Below, one piece after another: positions 7,750-16,324 of a stretch of DNA of 64,000 nucleotides. This DNA comes from Dictyobacter alpinus (GTDB taxonomy: Bacteria > Chloroflexota > Ktedonobacteria > Ktedonobacterales > Ktedonobacteraceae), in contig NZ_BIFT01000001.1 in the NCBI RefSeq assembly GCF_003967575.1, forward strand, positions 558,001 to 622,000, written 5' to 3'. How positions within the stretch are numbered: position 1 is the first letter of the stretch; the number at the start of each line of letters is the position of its first letter. The notes under the pieces are model-generated. The model searched no databases, was not told the origin of the DNA, and saw only the letters and a program-made list of their open reading frames with translations. The position numbers were made by a program, and so were the translations under genes.

Positions 7750-9897
7750 TTATTTTGGATGAATATCTTTGACTTGTGCTTTAAAGGTGCGAATAAGTTC
7801 CGCTACAACCGGGTTACTTTCCGCATGCTCTCTCATACTTTGCAAACGCGTTCCACTATTCACAGGCGTTATGCTAACATTCTCTCTCACAACCTCACTT
7901 CTGGCAAGTGGTGGACTCGCTGGTGCGAGTGGCTCCATGCTGGCCGAAGCCTGAGGTGTAGGAGGCTCAATCGGGCGCGCTGGCGTCTTCGGAGGCTGGG
8001 CCTGTGGTTTGGGGGGAGCCACAGGAGCCGTGGGTTTCTCAACCCTAGCAGACTGCTGTGGCGCGGGCGCGAGCATACTATTTGAAGCTTGAATAGTAGG
8101 CCGTGGAATAGTTGAGATAGAAACATTTGCGTTTGGTGGCAATAAACGAATATTACATTCCGTTTTTAATTCCACCTTGAGTGACCAGCGAATAGCATCA
8201 TAATAGCTATCATTCTGTAGTGTCTTATAATGGAAGTCTGCATTGGCCTTGCACACAATAATCGGCATCTTACTGGTACCTTCAACGCCCAGGATGCTAT
8301 AGCCGCCCAGCAAAGCCGCAACTTTGGGACCATCCTTACGCGTTTTTACGCGCAACCGAATCTGCTCCCACTTCTCTTTCACATCCAACAATGTCAGAGT
8401 GGGAGGATCATCAACCTCTTCTACTGCTTCCACAACCAGTTCTTCAACTTCTGACATTATGGGCTCAGGTTGGATTAGAGTTTCTGTTGGGCTCACCAGG
8501 ATAGGATCAGCTGGTGGAGCTGCCGGAGAACTGAAAACAGGCTCGATCGCGGCAGGCATAACCTGCTCCTCCAACTCACTTACATCAAAATCTTCTTGTG
8601 GCTCGGAATCGATCTCGGGAGGCGAAACGTTAACTGTCTCCTCTTTTACCTCTTCCACTTTCGCCATTGGCTTGCGCACCTCGGCCGCCGGCGCTGCCGC
8701 ATAGGATGGTGCTGGCGCTGCGACACGTGGACGTGCCTCACTCGGTGCAGAAGGCGAAGGTTGTGCTGGATTAGCCGGGACAGCGCTACCGGTACCATCC
8801 TGGGCCCGCCAATGTAAATCAAGGCATGCCAAAAAAGCCAGTTCTAAACCCAGCTGTGGTGTCCCCTGCCCTTTTTGCATCAGGTCATTCTGCGCAAAAA
8901 TGCGTGCACACTCGGTCAATTCGTCCAGGCGAAAAAGTCTGGCCGTCTGCTGAATCTCTTTCAGCTCATCTTCAGTATTGTCTAGAATTTCAGCAATATT
9001 CGCACCTGCCCTGGACAGCATCATAGCACGCCAGAATTCAGCAACCTGGGTATTAATCTGGCGTAGATCGGCACCTGCTTCCGAAAGTTCATTGATGAGA
9101 TGTAAGCCAGCAGCACTATCCAGTTCGGCGATGTATGAGATAAATTTTTGAATGGCACGCGGATCCGCCACACCTAACATCGCCTGAATCTGTTCAAGGC
9201 TAATGATATTCCCACAATAAGCGATAGCTTGATCCAACAAACTTAAAGCATCACGCATACCACCAGCGGCAGCGCGCGCAATCAGTTCGGCGGCTCCATT
9301 TTGTAACTCAACGTTTTCCTGCTGCGCCACAAAATTGAGGCGTTCTACCAGCTGGCGCAAGTTGAAGCGCTTAAAATCGAAGCGCTGACAGCGTGAAAGC
9401 ACGGTAGGCAACATTTTATGCACGTCAGTGGTAGCCATCACAAAAATAGCATGTGGGGGTGGTTCTTCCAGAGTTTTCAACAAGGCGTTAAAAGCTTCGG
9501 TCGTCAGCATATGCGCCTCGTCGAGGATATAGACCTTATATTTACCCGTGGTTGGTGGCATCATAACTTTTTCGCGTAACTCACGGATGCTATCAATACC
9601 ACGATTAGAGGCTGCATCGATCTCAAGCACATTAAATGAACTGCCAATAGTAATTTCTCGGCATTGTTCACAATGATTGCAAGGCTCTCCATTTTGTGGA
9701 TTCTGACAGTTGATGGTCTTTGCGAGGAGACGAGCCATACTCGTTTTACCGGTACCTCTGGGGCCTGTAAAGAGATAGGCATGAGCCAGATTACCACTGC
9801 TCAGTGCATTCTTAAGGGTACGAATAACAGGCTCTTGACCAACAAGATCACCAAAGGTCTGAGAGCGCCATTTACGGTAGAGTGATTGAGAGGCCAT
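7750..9897 (-). CDS. dnaX: DNA polymerase III subunit gamma/tau
   Basis: A 715-residue clamp-loader ATPase. Walker A GPRGTGKT (45-52), the zinc module with Cys64/73/76/79, Walker B VYILDEAH (~122-129) and the SRC arginine finger (168-170) are intact; the lid and collar follow to about residue 370. Residues ~375-500 and ~610-670 are Pro/Ala/Glu-rich linkers, and a tau-type C-terminal domain lies at ~510-600. The whole reading frame encodes tau. I could not find a convincing slippery A-run with a stem for making gamma, so a shorter product is unproven. GGCGGGAG precedes the start. Confidence 0.97.
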   Translation of the reverse strand: MASQSLYRKWRSQTFGDLVGQEPVIRTLKNALSSGNLAHAYLFTGPRGTGKTSMARLLAKTINCQNPQNGEPCNHCEQCREITIGSSFNVLEIDAASNRGIDSIRELREKVMMPPTTGKYKVYILDEAHMLTTEAFNALLKTLEEPPPHAIFVMATTDVHKMLPTVLSRCQRFDFKRFNLRQLVERLNFVAQQENVELQNGAAELIARAAAGGMRDALSLLDQAIAYCGNIISLEQIQAMLGVADPRAIQKFISYIAELDSAAGLHLINELSEAGADLRQINTQVAEFWRAMMLSRAGANIAEILDNTEDELKEIQQTARLFRLDELTECARIFAQNDLMQKGQGTPQLGLELAFLACLDLHWRAQDGTGSAVPANPAQPSPSAPSEARPRVAAPAPSYAAAPAAEVRKPMAKVEEVKEETVNVSPPEIDSEPQEDFDVSELEEQVMPAAIEPVFSSPAAPPADPILVSPTETLIQPEPIMSEVEELVVEAVEEVDDPPTLTLLDVKEKWEQIRLRVKTRKDGPKVAALLGGYSILGVEGTSKMPIIVCKANADFHYKTLQNDSYYDAIRWSLKVELKTECNIRLLPPNANVSISTIPRPTIQASNSMLAPAPQQSARVEKPTAPVAPPKPQAQPPKTPARPIEPPTPQASASMEPLAPASPPLARSEVVRENVSITPVNSGTRLQSMREHAESNPVVAELIRTFKAQVKDIHPK

Positions 9898-9969
9898 ATT
9901 ATTACTCCCGCCTATGTGTCCTCATGACGAGCCCACCCGCTGCATTGGAAGAGTTGAAGACGTTCTTAA

Positions 9970-10178
9970 CATAGAAAACCGATTTTCACCCGGTCCTGCC
10001 GGTTAGCGCAATCAGGAACCCCCACGTCACCCAGAGAGGTCCATTTACCGTTGCTTCCTCACGGACCTAGCGGAGTTCATAAACTTCTGCCGCGTAGGAC
10101 CCGATCACGCCAACCGACAGGACCGGAAGAAAATCGGTCCATCCCATTTGAAGGGTTTTTCTTTTCCCTCGTGGGATG
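9970..10178 (-). ncRNA. ffs: Signal recognition particle RNA (SRP RNA)
   Basis: On the minus strand, CCGATTTT (forward 10130-10137) and AAAATCGG (forward 9979-9986) start a long helix that continues through CCGGTCCTG/CAGGACCGG. The apex carries the conserved domain IV core AGGTCC-GTGA-GGAAGCAAC, i.e. a GUGA tetraloop and the Ffh-binding GGAAGCA asymmetric loop. Upstream of the helix, CATCCCA...TGGGATG forms an extra 5' hairpin, suggesting a Gram-positive-type RNA with an Alu-like end. Ends are estimates: the 5' end from the promoter, the 3' end from the last pairs plus a short T-run. It lies between mtnP and dnaX on the same strand. Confidence 0.88.
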
Positions 10179-10183
10179 AACCC

Positions 10184-10212
10184 ATTTTATACCTATTTGG
10201 AACAGTTGTCAA
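10184..10212 (-). promoter_or_regulatory. SRP RNA promoter
   Basis: On the minus strand the -35 is TTGACA (10207-10212), the spacer 17 bases, and the -10 TAAAAT (10184-10189). The predicted start is near 10177, at the first hairpin of the RNA. The -35 overlaps the last codons of mtnP. Confidence 0.8.
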
Positions 10213-11084
10213 GAGATATAGCGGCCAATTAATAAGCTATATTTTTCTTTCGCCTCGGCTGGAATCAAGGCGGGGTCGGTCATGATGGCTGAGGCCAGTG
10301 CGTGATCGCAGGCACAGGTCTGGGCGCTACGGTCAGCTGGCAGCTTCTGCGCGATCTTCTGCAAGATACGCTTGGCGTTGCCGATGTTGGCGCTCAAGTT
10401 GCCTACCACCATCTCCACAGAGACAGGCTCTTCTTCTTCATACCAGCAATCATAGTCTGTCGCGCAGGCGATGACCGCATAGCACATTTCAGCTTCACGA
10501 GCCAGTTTGGCCTCTGGCAGAGCGGTCATACCAATAATGTCCATACCCAGCTGGCGATAGACATTGGATTCAGCTTTTGTGGAGAAGAGAGGACCTTCCA
10601 TGCAAACGTAGGTTCCACCCTGATGCACTTTGACGTCCCCCAGTTCGCCCGCGGACTCCACCAGGAGCGAGCCCAGTGTGGGACAAAAGGGCTCGGCAAA
10701 ACCGCAATGGACGACCACACCACCTTCATAGAAACTATTAACGCGGCTTTTGGTGCGATCAAAAAGCTGGTCAGGAATGACGAGATCACGCGGGGCAATA
10801 TGCTCGCGCAAGCTGCCCACCGCACTTACTGAGATTACCCACTCAACCCCCAGGCTTTTAAGGGCCCAGATATTAGCGCGTGATGGTACTTCAGAAGGAT
10901 TCAGACGATGTCCACGGCCATGACGTGGCAGGAACGCCATCTCAACGCCTGAAACTTTCCCAATTGTAATCACGTCACTTGGATCCCCAAACGGCGTGTG
11001 GATCCGAACCTCTTCCACATCCGTCATGTTCTCCATCTGATAGAGACCGCTACCCCCAATCACCCCGATTTTTGCCTGTGGCAT
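10209..11084 (-). CDS. mtnP: S-methyl-5'-thioadenosine phosphorylase
   Basis: A 291-residue purine phosphorylase family 2 enzyme that splits methylthioadenosine with phosphate into adenine and methylthioribose-1-phosphate, feeding methionine salvage. The start IGVIGGSGLYQM, FLPRHGRGH, CMEGPLFST and GMTALPEAKLAREAEMCY are family motifs. AAGGAGG lies 8 bases before the ATG. It follows tyrS by 37 bases on the same strand. A related 6-oxopurine phosphorylase is possible, but the MTAP-type GMTALPEA favours MTA. Confidence 0.9.
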   Translation of the reverse strand: MPQAKIGVIGGSGLYQMENMTDVEEVRIHTPFGDPSDVITIGKVSGVEMAFLPRHGRGHRLNPSEVPSRANIWALKSLGVEWVISVSAVGSLREHIAPRDLVIPDQLFDRTKSRVNSFYEGGVVVHCGFAEPFCPTLGSLLVESAGELGDVKVHQGGTYVCMEGPLFSTKAESNVYRQLGMDIIGMTALPEAKLAREAEMCYAVIACATDYDCWYEEEEPVSVEMVVGNLSANIGNAKRILQKIAQKLPADRSAQTCACDHALASAIMTDPALIPAEAKEKYSLLIGRYIS

Positions 11085-11121
11085 AAAGAAATCCTCCTTG
11101 TCCTATGCCAGAACGGTATCA

Positions 11122-12354
11122 CTATGCTTTAATCCGAATGTAGTTGCGCTTCCCTACTTTCAGGATCGCGCCATCAATGGCATCGACCATATAGGTAGGA
11201 TCCGAGATACGCTCGGAATCACCGGAAGCGCCTTTCGGGAAGAAAGCAACGCCACCCTGCTTGATGAGTTCGCGTGCCTTATTATTACTGGCAGCTAATC
11301 CAGCATCGATGATCAGTTCTACAACATTTTTGGCAGAACCAAGCTGAAAGTCGGGAATATCTGTAGGCAGTTTACGCTCAGAGAATTGACGAATAAAAGC
11401 TTCCTGGGCCTCTTCCGCCTCGGCGGAATTATGGAACTCTGTCACAATCTCACGCGCCATGCGCAATTTTACATCGCGTGGATTTAAAGAGCCGTCCGCC
11501 ATCTTGCAATCAAACTCATCCAATTCCTCGTTATCAACCTCAGTCAATGCCTCAAAGTAGGAGCGCATAGTCGGATCGGGTAAGGACATCAATTTACCAA
11601 ACATATCTCTGGCGGGAGCAGTCATGGCAATATAATTATCCAGCGACTTACCCATCTTCTTCACACCATCCAGGCCGACAATCAAATTCATCGTCAGGAT
11701 CTGTTGGGCGGGCTGACCAAAGATTGGCTGCAGGTCACGACCAACCAGCAAATTAAAGGTCTGGTCGGTACCACCAATCTCAACATCCGAGCGTAACGCG
11801 ACTGAATCATAGCCCTGAAGCAGGGGGTACATAAACTCTGAGAGCGAAATCTCAATCCCACTTTTATAGCGCTTGGAGAAATCATCGCGCTCAAGCATCT
11901 GAGCCACCGTTTTAAAACCGAGCAACTTGATGGCATCGCCAAGATTAAAGGTATCAAACCACTCTGTCTGGCGATGGACCTCGGTCTGATCTTTATCTAC
12001 AATGCGGAAAAACTGATCCAGATACGTTTTCGCATTCTCGTTGACCTGTTCAGCCGTTAACGCTTTACGCGCCTCCAGGCGGCCACTGGGATCTCCCAGG
12101 CGTGCGGTCCAGTCACCAATTACAACCACCGTCTTATGACCCAGGCGCTGGAATTGCCGTAACTTGCGAAACACGACCGCATGCCCTATGGTCAAATCAT
12201 AGTGCGTCGGATCCACGCCCAGCTTGACACGCAAGGGCTCGCCCTTATTACCTTCTAACAATAAGCGTCGTAGATCCGCTTCTTTCTCGACCAGCGACAC
12301 ACCACGCGTCAAAAGATGGTCGATCTCTTTTTTTGTCGGAGACTGTTTCAACAC
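11122..12354 (-). CDS. tyrS: Tyrosyl-tRNA synthetase
   Basis: A 410-residue class I synthetase that charges tRNA-Tyr. HIGH-type motif TIGHA (about 55-59), KMSKS-type KKMGKS (~232-237), the long insert typical of the TyrRS-2/TyrZ group, and a C-terminal S4 RNA-binding domain (AGLAASNNKARELIKQGG) are present. The start is ambiguous: TTG (12357), GTG (12354) and TTG (12351) are adjacent; GTG is favoured because GGGAGG ends 8 bases upstream. No T-box leader is visible. Confidence 0.95.
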   Translation of the reverse strand: MLKQSPTKKEIDHLLTRGVSLVEKEADLRRLLLEGNKGEPLRVKLGVDPTHYDLTIGHAVVFRKLRQFQRLGHKTVVVIGDWTARLGDPSGRLEARKALTAEQVNENAKTYLDQFFRIVDKDQTEVHRQTEWFDTFNLGDAIKLLGFKTVAQMLERDDFSKRYKSGIEISLSEFMYPLLQGYDSVALRSDVEIGGTDQTFNLLVGRDLQPIFGQPAQQILTMNLIVGLDGVKKMGKSLDNYIAMTAPARDMFGKLMSLPDPTMRSYFEALTEVDNEELDEFDCKMADGSLNPRDVKLRMAREIVTEFHNSAEAEEAQEAFIRQFSERKLPTDIPDFQLGSAKNVVELIIDAGLAASNNKARELIKQGGVAFFPKGASGDSERISDPTYMVDAIDGAILKVGKRNYIRIKA

Positions 12355-12532
12355 CAATCTTCTTTCCTCCCGCTATTTAGCTTTAAAAAGCCACAGCAAA
12401 ATCGCTCCCCACGATTTACCGTAGCCTATCTGGCAATGGATCATCCTGCATAAGGAGTAAACCACAAGGCACCATTACCAACCCTCAGCATTCAGCTCCT
12501 TGTCTCTATCCTTGGAAGCGTTTGTTAGCCGC

Positions 12533-12561
12533 ATTGTAGCAGAATATGAGAATATCGTCGA
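12533..12561 (-). promoter_or_regulatory. Probable tyrS promoter
   Basis: On the minus strand TCGACG (12556-12561), 17 bases, then TACAAT (12533-12538). The predicted start is near 12526, giving a leader of about 170 nt to tyrS. Confidence 0.5.
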
Positions 12562-12579
12562 GAGTGCGTCTCTAGCAAG

Positions 12580-12606
12580 AAACTTGATAGTGTTGCTATC
12601 AAGTTT
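12580..12606. promoter_or_regulatory. 11-bp inverted repeat, candidate operator
   Basis: AAACTTGATAG (12580-12590), TGTTG, CTATCAAGTTT (12596-12606): a perfect dyad in the divergent tyrS-hsp20 gap, 18 bp upstream of the tyrS -35. It does not match CIRCE (TTAGCACTC-N9-GAGTGCTAA). Possible regulator site or remnant terminator. The rest of the 12355-12839 gap holds only the two promoters. Confidence 0.5.
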
Positions 12607-12753
12607 TCTAACACATTTCTTACACTATGCTTACGTTCCTCTAACACTACGTGGAGTATAGTATTGACAGAGCGAACGAACAAAGACATGAGAGTCGAGA
12701 GTGGGTGGGACAAATGCAGAGGTAACATTCCGTTCAAAGCACTCATGTCTCTA

Positions 12754-12759
12754 TATAAT
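12754..12759 (+). promoter_or_regulatory. hsp20 -10 element
   Basis: A perfect TATAAT 75 bases before the hsp20 ATG. The matching -35 region is poor (around CGTTCA), so an activator or an alternative sigma factor is possible. Confidence 0.45.
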
Positions 12760-12839
12760 TCAGGGTCCCAATCGGACCTGTAACCAGACTATTCAATCCT
12801 GATAGCACTTACTAATCGATAAAAAAAGGAGTTATGAAA

Positions 12840-13280
12840 ATGGCTAATATCACACGTTACAATCCATTCAACGAAGCAGTTTCATTGCGCGATGCCATGG
12901 ATCGTTTGTTTGAGGACAGCTTTATCTCGCCACGGGTTGCCAGCACTGTCAGCAACCGTGGATTAGCCGCTAACCTCTATGAGACAGCCGAAGGCTTTGT
13001 GCTGCAATTGCCAATGCCTGGTGTCAATGTAGACAGCGTTGATATCACTGTCCAGCAAGATGTTATCAGCTTGAAATGGGAAACAAAAGTGCAGGTTCCT
13101 GAAGGTGCCAACGTCCACTGGAATGGTTTCCAGTCTGGTCGCTATCAGCAGTCCATCACCTTGCCAGCTCCAATCAACGCCGAGCGCGTCGAAGCTAACT
13201 ATGCTGATGGGATCCTGACCCTCCAGTTGCCAAAAGCTGAACATGCAAAAGCACGCAATATTAAAATCAATGCTCGCTAA
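12840..13280 (+). CDS. Hsp20/alpha-crystallin family small heat-shock protein
   Basis: A 146-residue ATP-independent holdase. N-terminal arm (NPFNEAVSLRDAMDRLFEDSF), then the alpha-crystallin domain (ANLYETAEGFVLQLPMPGV through YADGILTLQLPKAE) and a short tail. GGAG is 8 bases from the ATG at 12840 but only 2 from the earlier ATG at 12834, so the second is chosen. Single gene with its own terminator. Confidence 0.95.
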   Translation: MANITRYNPFNEAVSLRDAMDRLFEDSFISPRVASTVSNRGLAANLYETAEGFVLQLPMPGVNVDSVDITVQQDVISLKWETKVQVPEGANVHWNGFQSGRYQQSITLPAPINAERVEANYADGILTLQLPKAEHAKARNIKINAR

Positions 13281-13293
13281 ACCAGCAGCAACT

Positions 13294-13332
13294 ACCGACC
13301 GGGAGACACATAGTTCTCCCGGTCGGTTTTTT
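13294..13332 (+). terminator. hsp20 terminator
   Basis: ACCGACCGGGAGA pairs with TCTCCCGGTCGGT around a short loop, followed by eight Ts. A strong intrinsic terminator. Confidence 0.92.
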
Positions 13333-13338
13333 TTCTAC

Positions 13339-14940
13339 TTATAGTAACTCGTTGGCGCGAGCAACAATACAAGCGTAGAGCGCGCCTTGAATGCCCGAAC
13401 GATAGTATTTATCCTGACAACTCGAGAGAACGCGTAAGGCGGTATCGTGCAGACTTTTCCTATGGCTATAAGCAGACATGCGTAACAGACACCAGGCAAT
13501 CAAAGCGTTCTCGGACAGGGGTTGCTCACGCAGCACCTGGCGTCCAATGGCCTGGGGATCCTCGGGATAGTCATAAAAGAGTGCATTCTGGCTATCCTGC
13601 AGCTCCTGGAAGGCAAAATGCATCAAGGCTATAGCTGTCTCTAAATGCGATTTTGTGTGATCCAGCGCATAAGCGTCAAGTAAGGCCTGAATCGTCCAGA
13701 CCTGATCGGCTAGCTGACCCGGTAGAAAGGCTTCTCCACTCAGTGCATAATGGAAGATACTCCCATCGCGGTGGATCATATGCAGGCAAAGATAGTCGAG
13801 TGCTTGCAATGCACGCGTCTGTAGAGCAGGCTCATGCAGTACCTGGGCCGCTAACAGATAGGCAGAGATCATGCGGGCATTCCAGCCAGCATAGATGGTT
13901 TGATCAACTTGAGGAGCAATTCGCGAGGCACGCGAGTAGAGGCCAGGCTCATAATACTCTTCATCCGCACATTGACTGCCACTAAATGCGCCTGTAGCGG
14001 GCTGCCAGAGGTTCGTATCAATATAGGCGATTAGTTGCTGGGCCAGCTCGGTCCACTGCTGATCTCCCGTAGTTTGGGCGGTGAGCAGCACCAGACGCAG
14101 CATGGCAGCATTTTCATCCAGCATCTTCTCCGTTTGAGGCATACTCCAATCACCGGCGGTTGAGTAGCGAAAAAAACCTCCCTCTTCGGTATCCCAGAGC
14201 CCTCCATCGCGCATCTGGGTTAATGAATAACGGACGCGCTCGATATCATCAGATCCATTCAGCAACAGAAGCAGTTCCAACGCATCTGGATGGGGAAATT
14301 TAAGGTAAGAATGAATAGCAAAGCCACCCTGCTCAGGATCATAAAGTTCTCGCAGCACTTTGGCGGCCGCAGCAGGTAGATCCAACAGATTTCGTTCTTC
14401 TTCCGGCAATAGTGTATGGAAATTAGTACCAGGAAGAAGCCGGGTTAAAGCACGGGTCTGACGCTGAGTCTGTAGTAATCGTACCTGCCAGGAGATTTCC
14501 TCGCGATGAGCAACATAGTAGCGCCTAACATAGCCAAGGTAATATAAAAGTTTGGTAACAGGTACATAGATTCCGCCCCAGAGTATCTCCCCTTCCGATG
14601 AGAGTAGAAGCACGCTGGGCCAACCATTTTGATTATAGCGCTGATTGATATCTGGCCGTAGATCACTATCGACACGAATAGAAACATAATCTGCATTAAG
14701 CACGTCAATTACACGGGGTTCTGACAGGGTCGTCTCATCCATCAGATGACATTCCTGACACCATAGAGAAGAAAGGAGAAGGAAAATGGGCTTATCCAAG
14801 AGGATAGCTTCATCAAACGCGGACTTTCCCCAGGCGCGCCATTGAATTTTATGGGCTTGATTGGGACGGGAAGAAAAACGGAATACCGGGGGTATGGGAG
14901 CGTATGACCACGAACTGTCGGCGATCGCATTGCCGCTCAT
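13339..14940 (-). CDS. DUF255 (YyaL/SPATA20-like) thioredoxin-domain protein
   Basis: A 533-residue protein. An N-terminal thioredoxin-like domain (about 35-150; KPIFLLLSSLWCQECHLMDE) is followed by a long helical region resembling the six-hairpin glycosidase fold (FKFPHPDALELLLLL..., GWNARMISAYLLAA). The usual family motif is CHWCHVM; here it reads WCQECHLM, which keeps a CxxC pair. The RNA site GAAGGAGG precedes the ATG. Cellular role of the family is unclear; a redox or sugar-epimerase-like activity has been proposed for homologues. It stands alone, convergent with hsp20. Confidence 0.85.
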   Translation of the reverse strand: MSGNAIADSSWSYAPIPPVFRFSSRPNQAHKIQWRAWGKSAFDEAILLDKPIFLLLSSLWCQECHLMDETTLSEPRVIDVLNADYVSIRVDSDLRPDINQRYNQNGWPSVLLLSSEGEILWGGIYVPVTKLLYYLGYVRRYYVAHREEISWQVRLLQTQRQTRALTRLLPGTNFHTLLPEEERNLLDLPAAAAKVLRELYDPEQGGFAIHSYLKFPHPDALELLLLLNGSDDIERVRYSLTQMRDGGLWDTEEGGFFRYSTAGDWSMPQTEKMLDENAAMLRLVLLTAQTTGDQQWTELAQQLIAYIDTNLWQPATGAFSGSQCADEEYYEPGLYSRASRIAPQVDQTIYAGWNARMISAYLLAAQVLHEPALQTRALQALDYLCLHMIHRDGSIFHYALSGEAFLPGQLADQVWTIQALLDAYALDHTKSHLETAIALMHFAFQELQDSQNALFYDYPEDPQAIGRQVLREQPLSENALIAWCLLRMSAYSHRKSLHDTALRVLSSCQDKYYRSGIQGALYACIVARANELL

Positions 14941-15189
14941 ACAAGGACCTCCTTCGTGTCAAGCCGGTCTCGCAGCGTGGGTCTTTATCAGGAGAAAACT
15001 TTTTCCATCTATCCAACAAAATTATGCTCGACTACAAGTATACCATAAAATCTACGTTTCCACTATATAAAAACATGAAATACCACACGAAACCAGAAGG
15101 ATGGAGCCTGCAATGACAGCATTTCAGGACTAGATCCCGTGTGCCGATTAAGTATGCTCGAACCCATACTTTCTTTCCCTATTGCTCAC

Positions 15190-15218
15190 TTGCAAACTGG
15201 CTTTACACGTAGTATACT
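15190..15218 (+). promoter_or_regulatory. infC promoter
   Basis: TTGCAA (15190-15195), 17 bases, TATACT (15213-15218). Predicted start near 15225, leaving a leader of about 130 nt before the AUU start. I see no gene in 14941-15355. Confidence 0.7.
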
Positions 15219-15355
15219 TGTATAGTCCGTTGATTGGCAGACATTTTGTGCTGTGCAAAAATAGCCAACGCATTATATCAAACCATGATCGCGTACATCA
15301 TTGTTGATGGCAACTACTAAACTAGTAATTCAAGCAAGAAGAGGAGAATAGCTCT

Positions 15356-16072
15356 ATTAATAAGGATTTTCGGGGGAACGACCGTTCACGAGAGACACGT
15401 ATCAACGAGCGCATTCGCACACGCGAAGTACGCTTGATCGATGAAAATGGCGAAATGATGGGGGTAATGCCTCCTATGCGGGCACTAGACATCGCTCGCG
15501 ACAGGAATCTGGACCTGGTTGAGGTATCACCACATGCCATGCCACCAGTCTGTAAACTGATGGATTACGGTCGGTACAAGTATGAGCAGGCTAAAAAAGA
15601 AAATGAGGCCCGCAAAAACCAGAAGACTGTCACGCTCAAAGAGATTCGCATGCGTCCACGTACCGATGATCATGACGTAGAAGTAAAGACACGTAAGATT
15701 CAAGAGTTTTTAGCTGACGGCGATAAAGTAAAGGTCAGTGTACAGTTCCGTGGACCAGATATGCGCCATCCTGATATTGGGCGTAAGTTGCTCGATGGCA
15801 TTGCGGAAGAGTTGAAAGGCATTGCGACCATTGAACGTTCTCCAGCTATGGAAGGTCGTTTGATGTCGATGATCGTCTCCCGTGCTCCCGGTTGGGAACC
15901 ACAAAAGAAAACCGTCTCTGTCGGCAAAAATAAAAGTGCCCAGGTAGCCGAGGAAGCCACAGACACCGCTGATGAGCCTCAAACAGCGAACGCAACGGTC
16001 GCGCAGACGCAAGAGCCAGTAGCGCAGACGCAAGAGCCAGCAGCACAAACACAAGAGCCACAGCAGCAGTAG
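15356..16072 (+). CDS. infC: Translation initiation factor IF-3, AUU start
   Basis: A 238-residue IF-3, which binds the 30S subunit and checks start-codon/initiator pairing. The N-domain begins NKDFRGNDRSRETRINERIR and continues TREVRLIDENGEMMG; the C-domain has KEIRMRPRTDDHD and KVKVSVQFRGPDM. The full N-domain requires initiation at ATT (15356); GAGGAG ends 9 bases upstream. An AUU start is the known autoregulatory device of infC. A TTG at 15434 would delete the conserved INERIR region. The last ~26 residues are a TQEP(V/A)AQ repeat tail encoded by ~21-bp tandem repeats. rpmI and rplT do not follow. Confidence 0.95.
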   Translation: MNKDFRGNDRSRETRINERIRTREVRLIDENGEMMGVMPPMRALDIARDRNLDLVEVSPHAMPPVCKLMDYGRYKYEQAKKENEARKNQKTVTLKEIRMRPRTDDHDVEVKTRKIQEFLADGDKVKVSVQFRGPDMRHPDIGRKLLDGIAEELKGIATIERSPAMEGRLMSMIVSRAPGWEPQKKTVSVGKNKSAQVAEEATDTADEPQTANATVAQTQEPVAQTQEPAAQTQEPQQQ

Positions 16073-16148
16073 TTATTCACCTCATGACACGACTTTTTAT
16101 GCCCAAGGCTCGTACGTTGACCCAACAGTGAAATACCCCAAAAGCATA

Positions 16149-16192
16149 AAAAAAAGATGGTATGGTTCAAATGGACCATGCCGTCTTTTTTT
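16149..16192 (+). terminator. infC terminator
   Basis: AAAAAAGATGGTATGGTTC pairs with GACCATGCCGTCTTTTTTT around AAATG, with a T-run on both strands. It makes infC monocistronic. Confidence 0.9.
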
Positions 16193-16214
16193 ACCTGTTT
16201 CAGGCTACCTGCAT

Positions 16215-16243
16215 TTGACTTTTACATAAACGACCACTAAGAT
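16215..16243 (+). promoter_or_regulatory. Promoter of S41 peptidase gene
   Basis: TTGACT (16215-16220), 17 bases, TAAGAT (16238-16243). Predicted start near 16250, 75 bases before the GTG. Confidence 0.55.
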
Positions 16244-16324
16244 AGTATTAAATATCCAGGTATATAGGGAACATAAAAAAAAACAGAAGCGCACTCAATG
16301 CAACGGTGCCTTAGGAGGCCATTG

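Noticed and set aside
7750..9897. Programmed frameshift in dnaX to make gamma
   Set aside because: No A-AAA-AAG type slippery run with a downstream stem could be found by eye.
12358..12540. T-box leader in front of tyrS
   Set aside because: The conserved T-box sequence (AGGGTGG-ACCGCG type) is absent on the minus strand.
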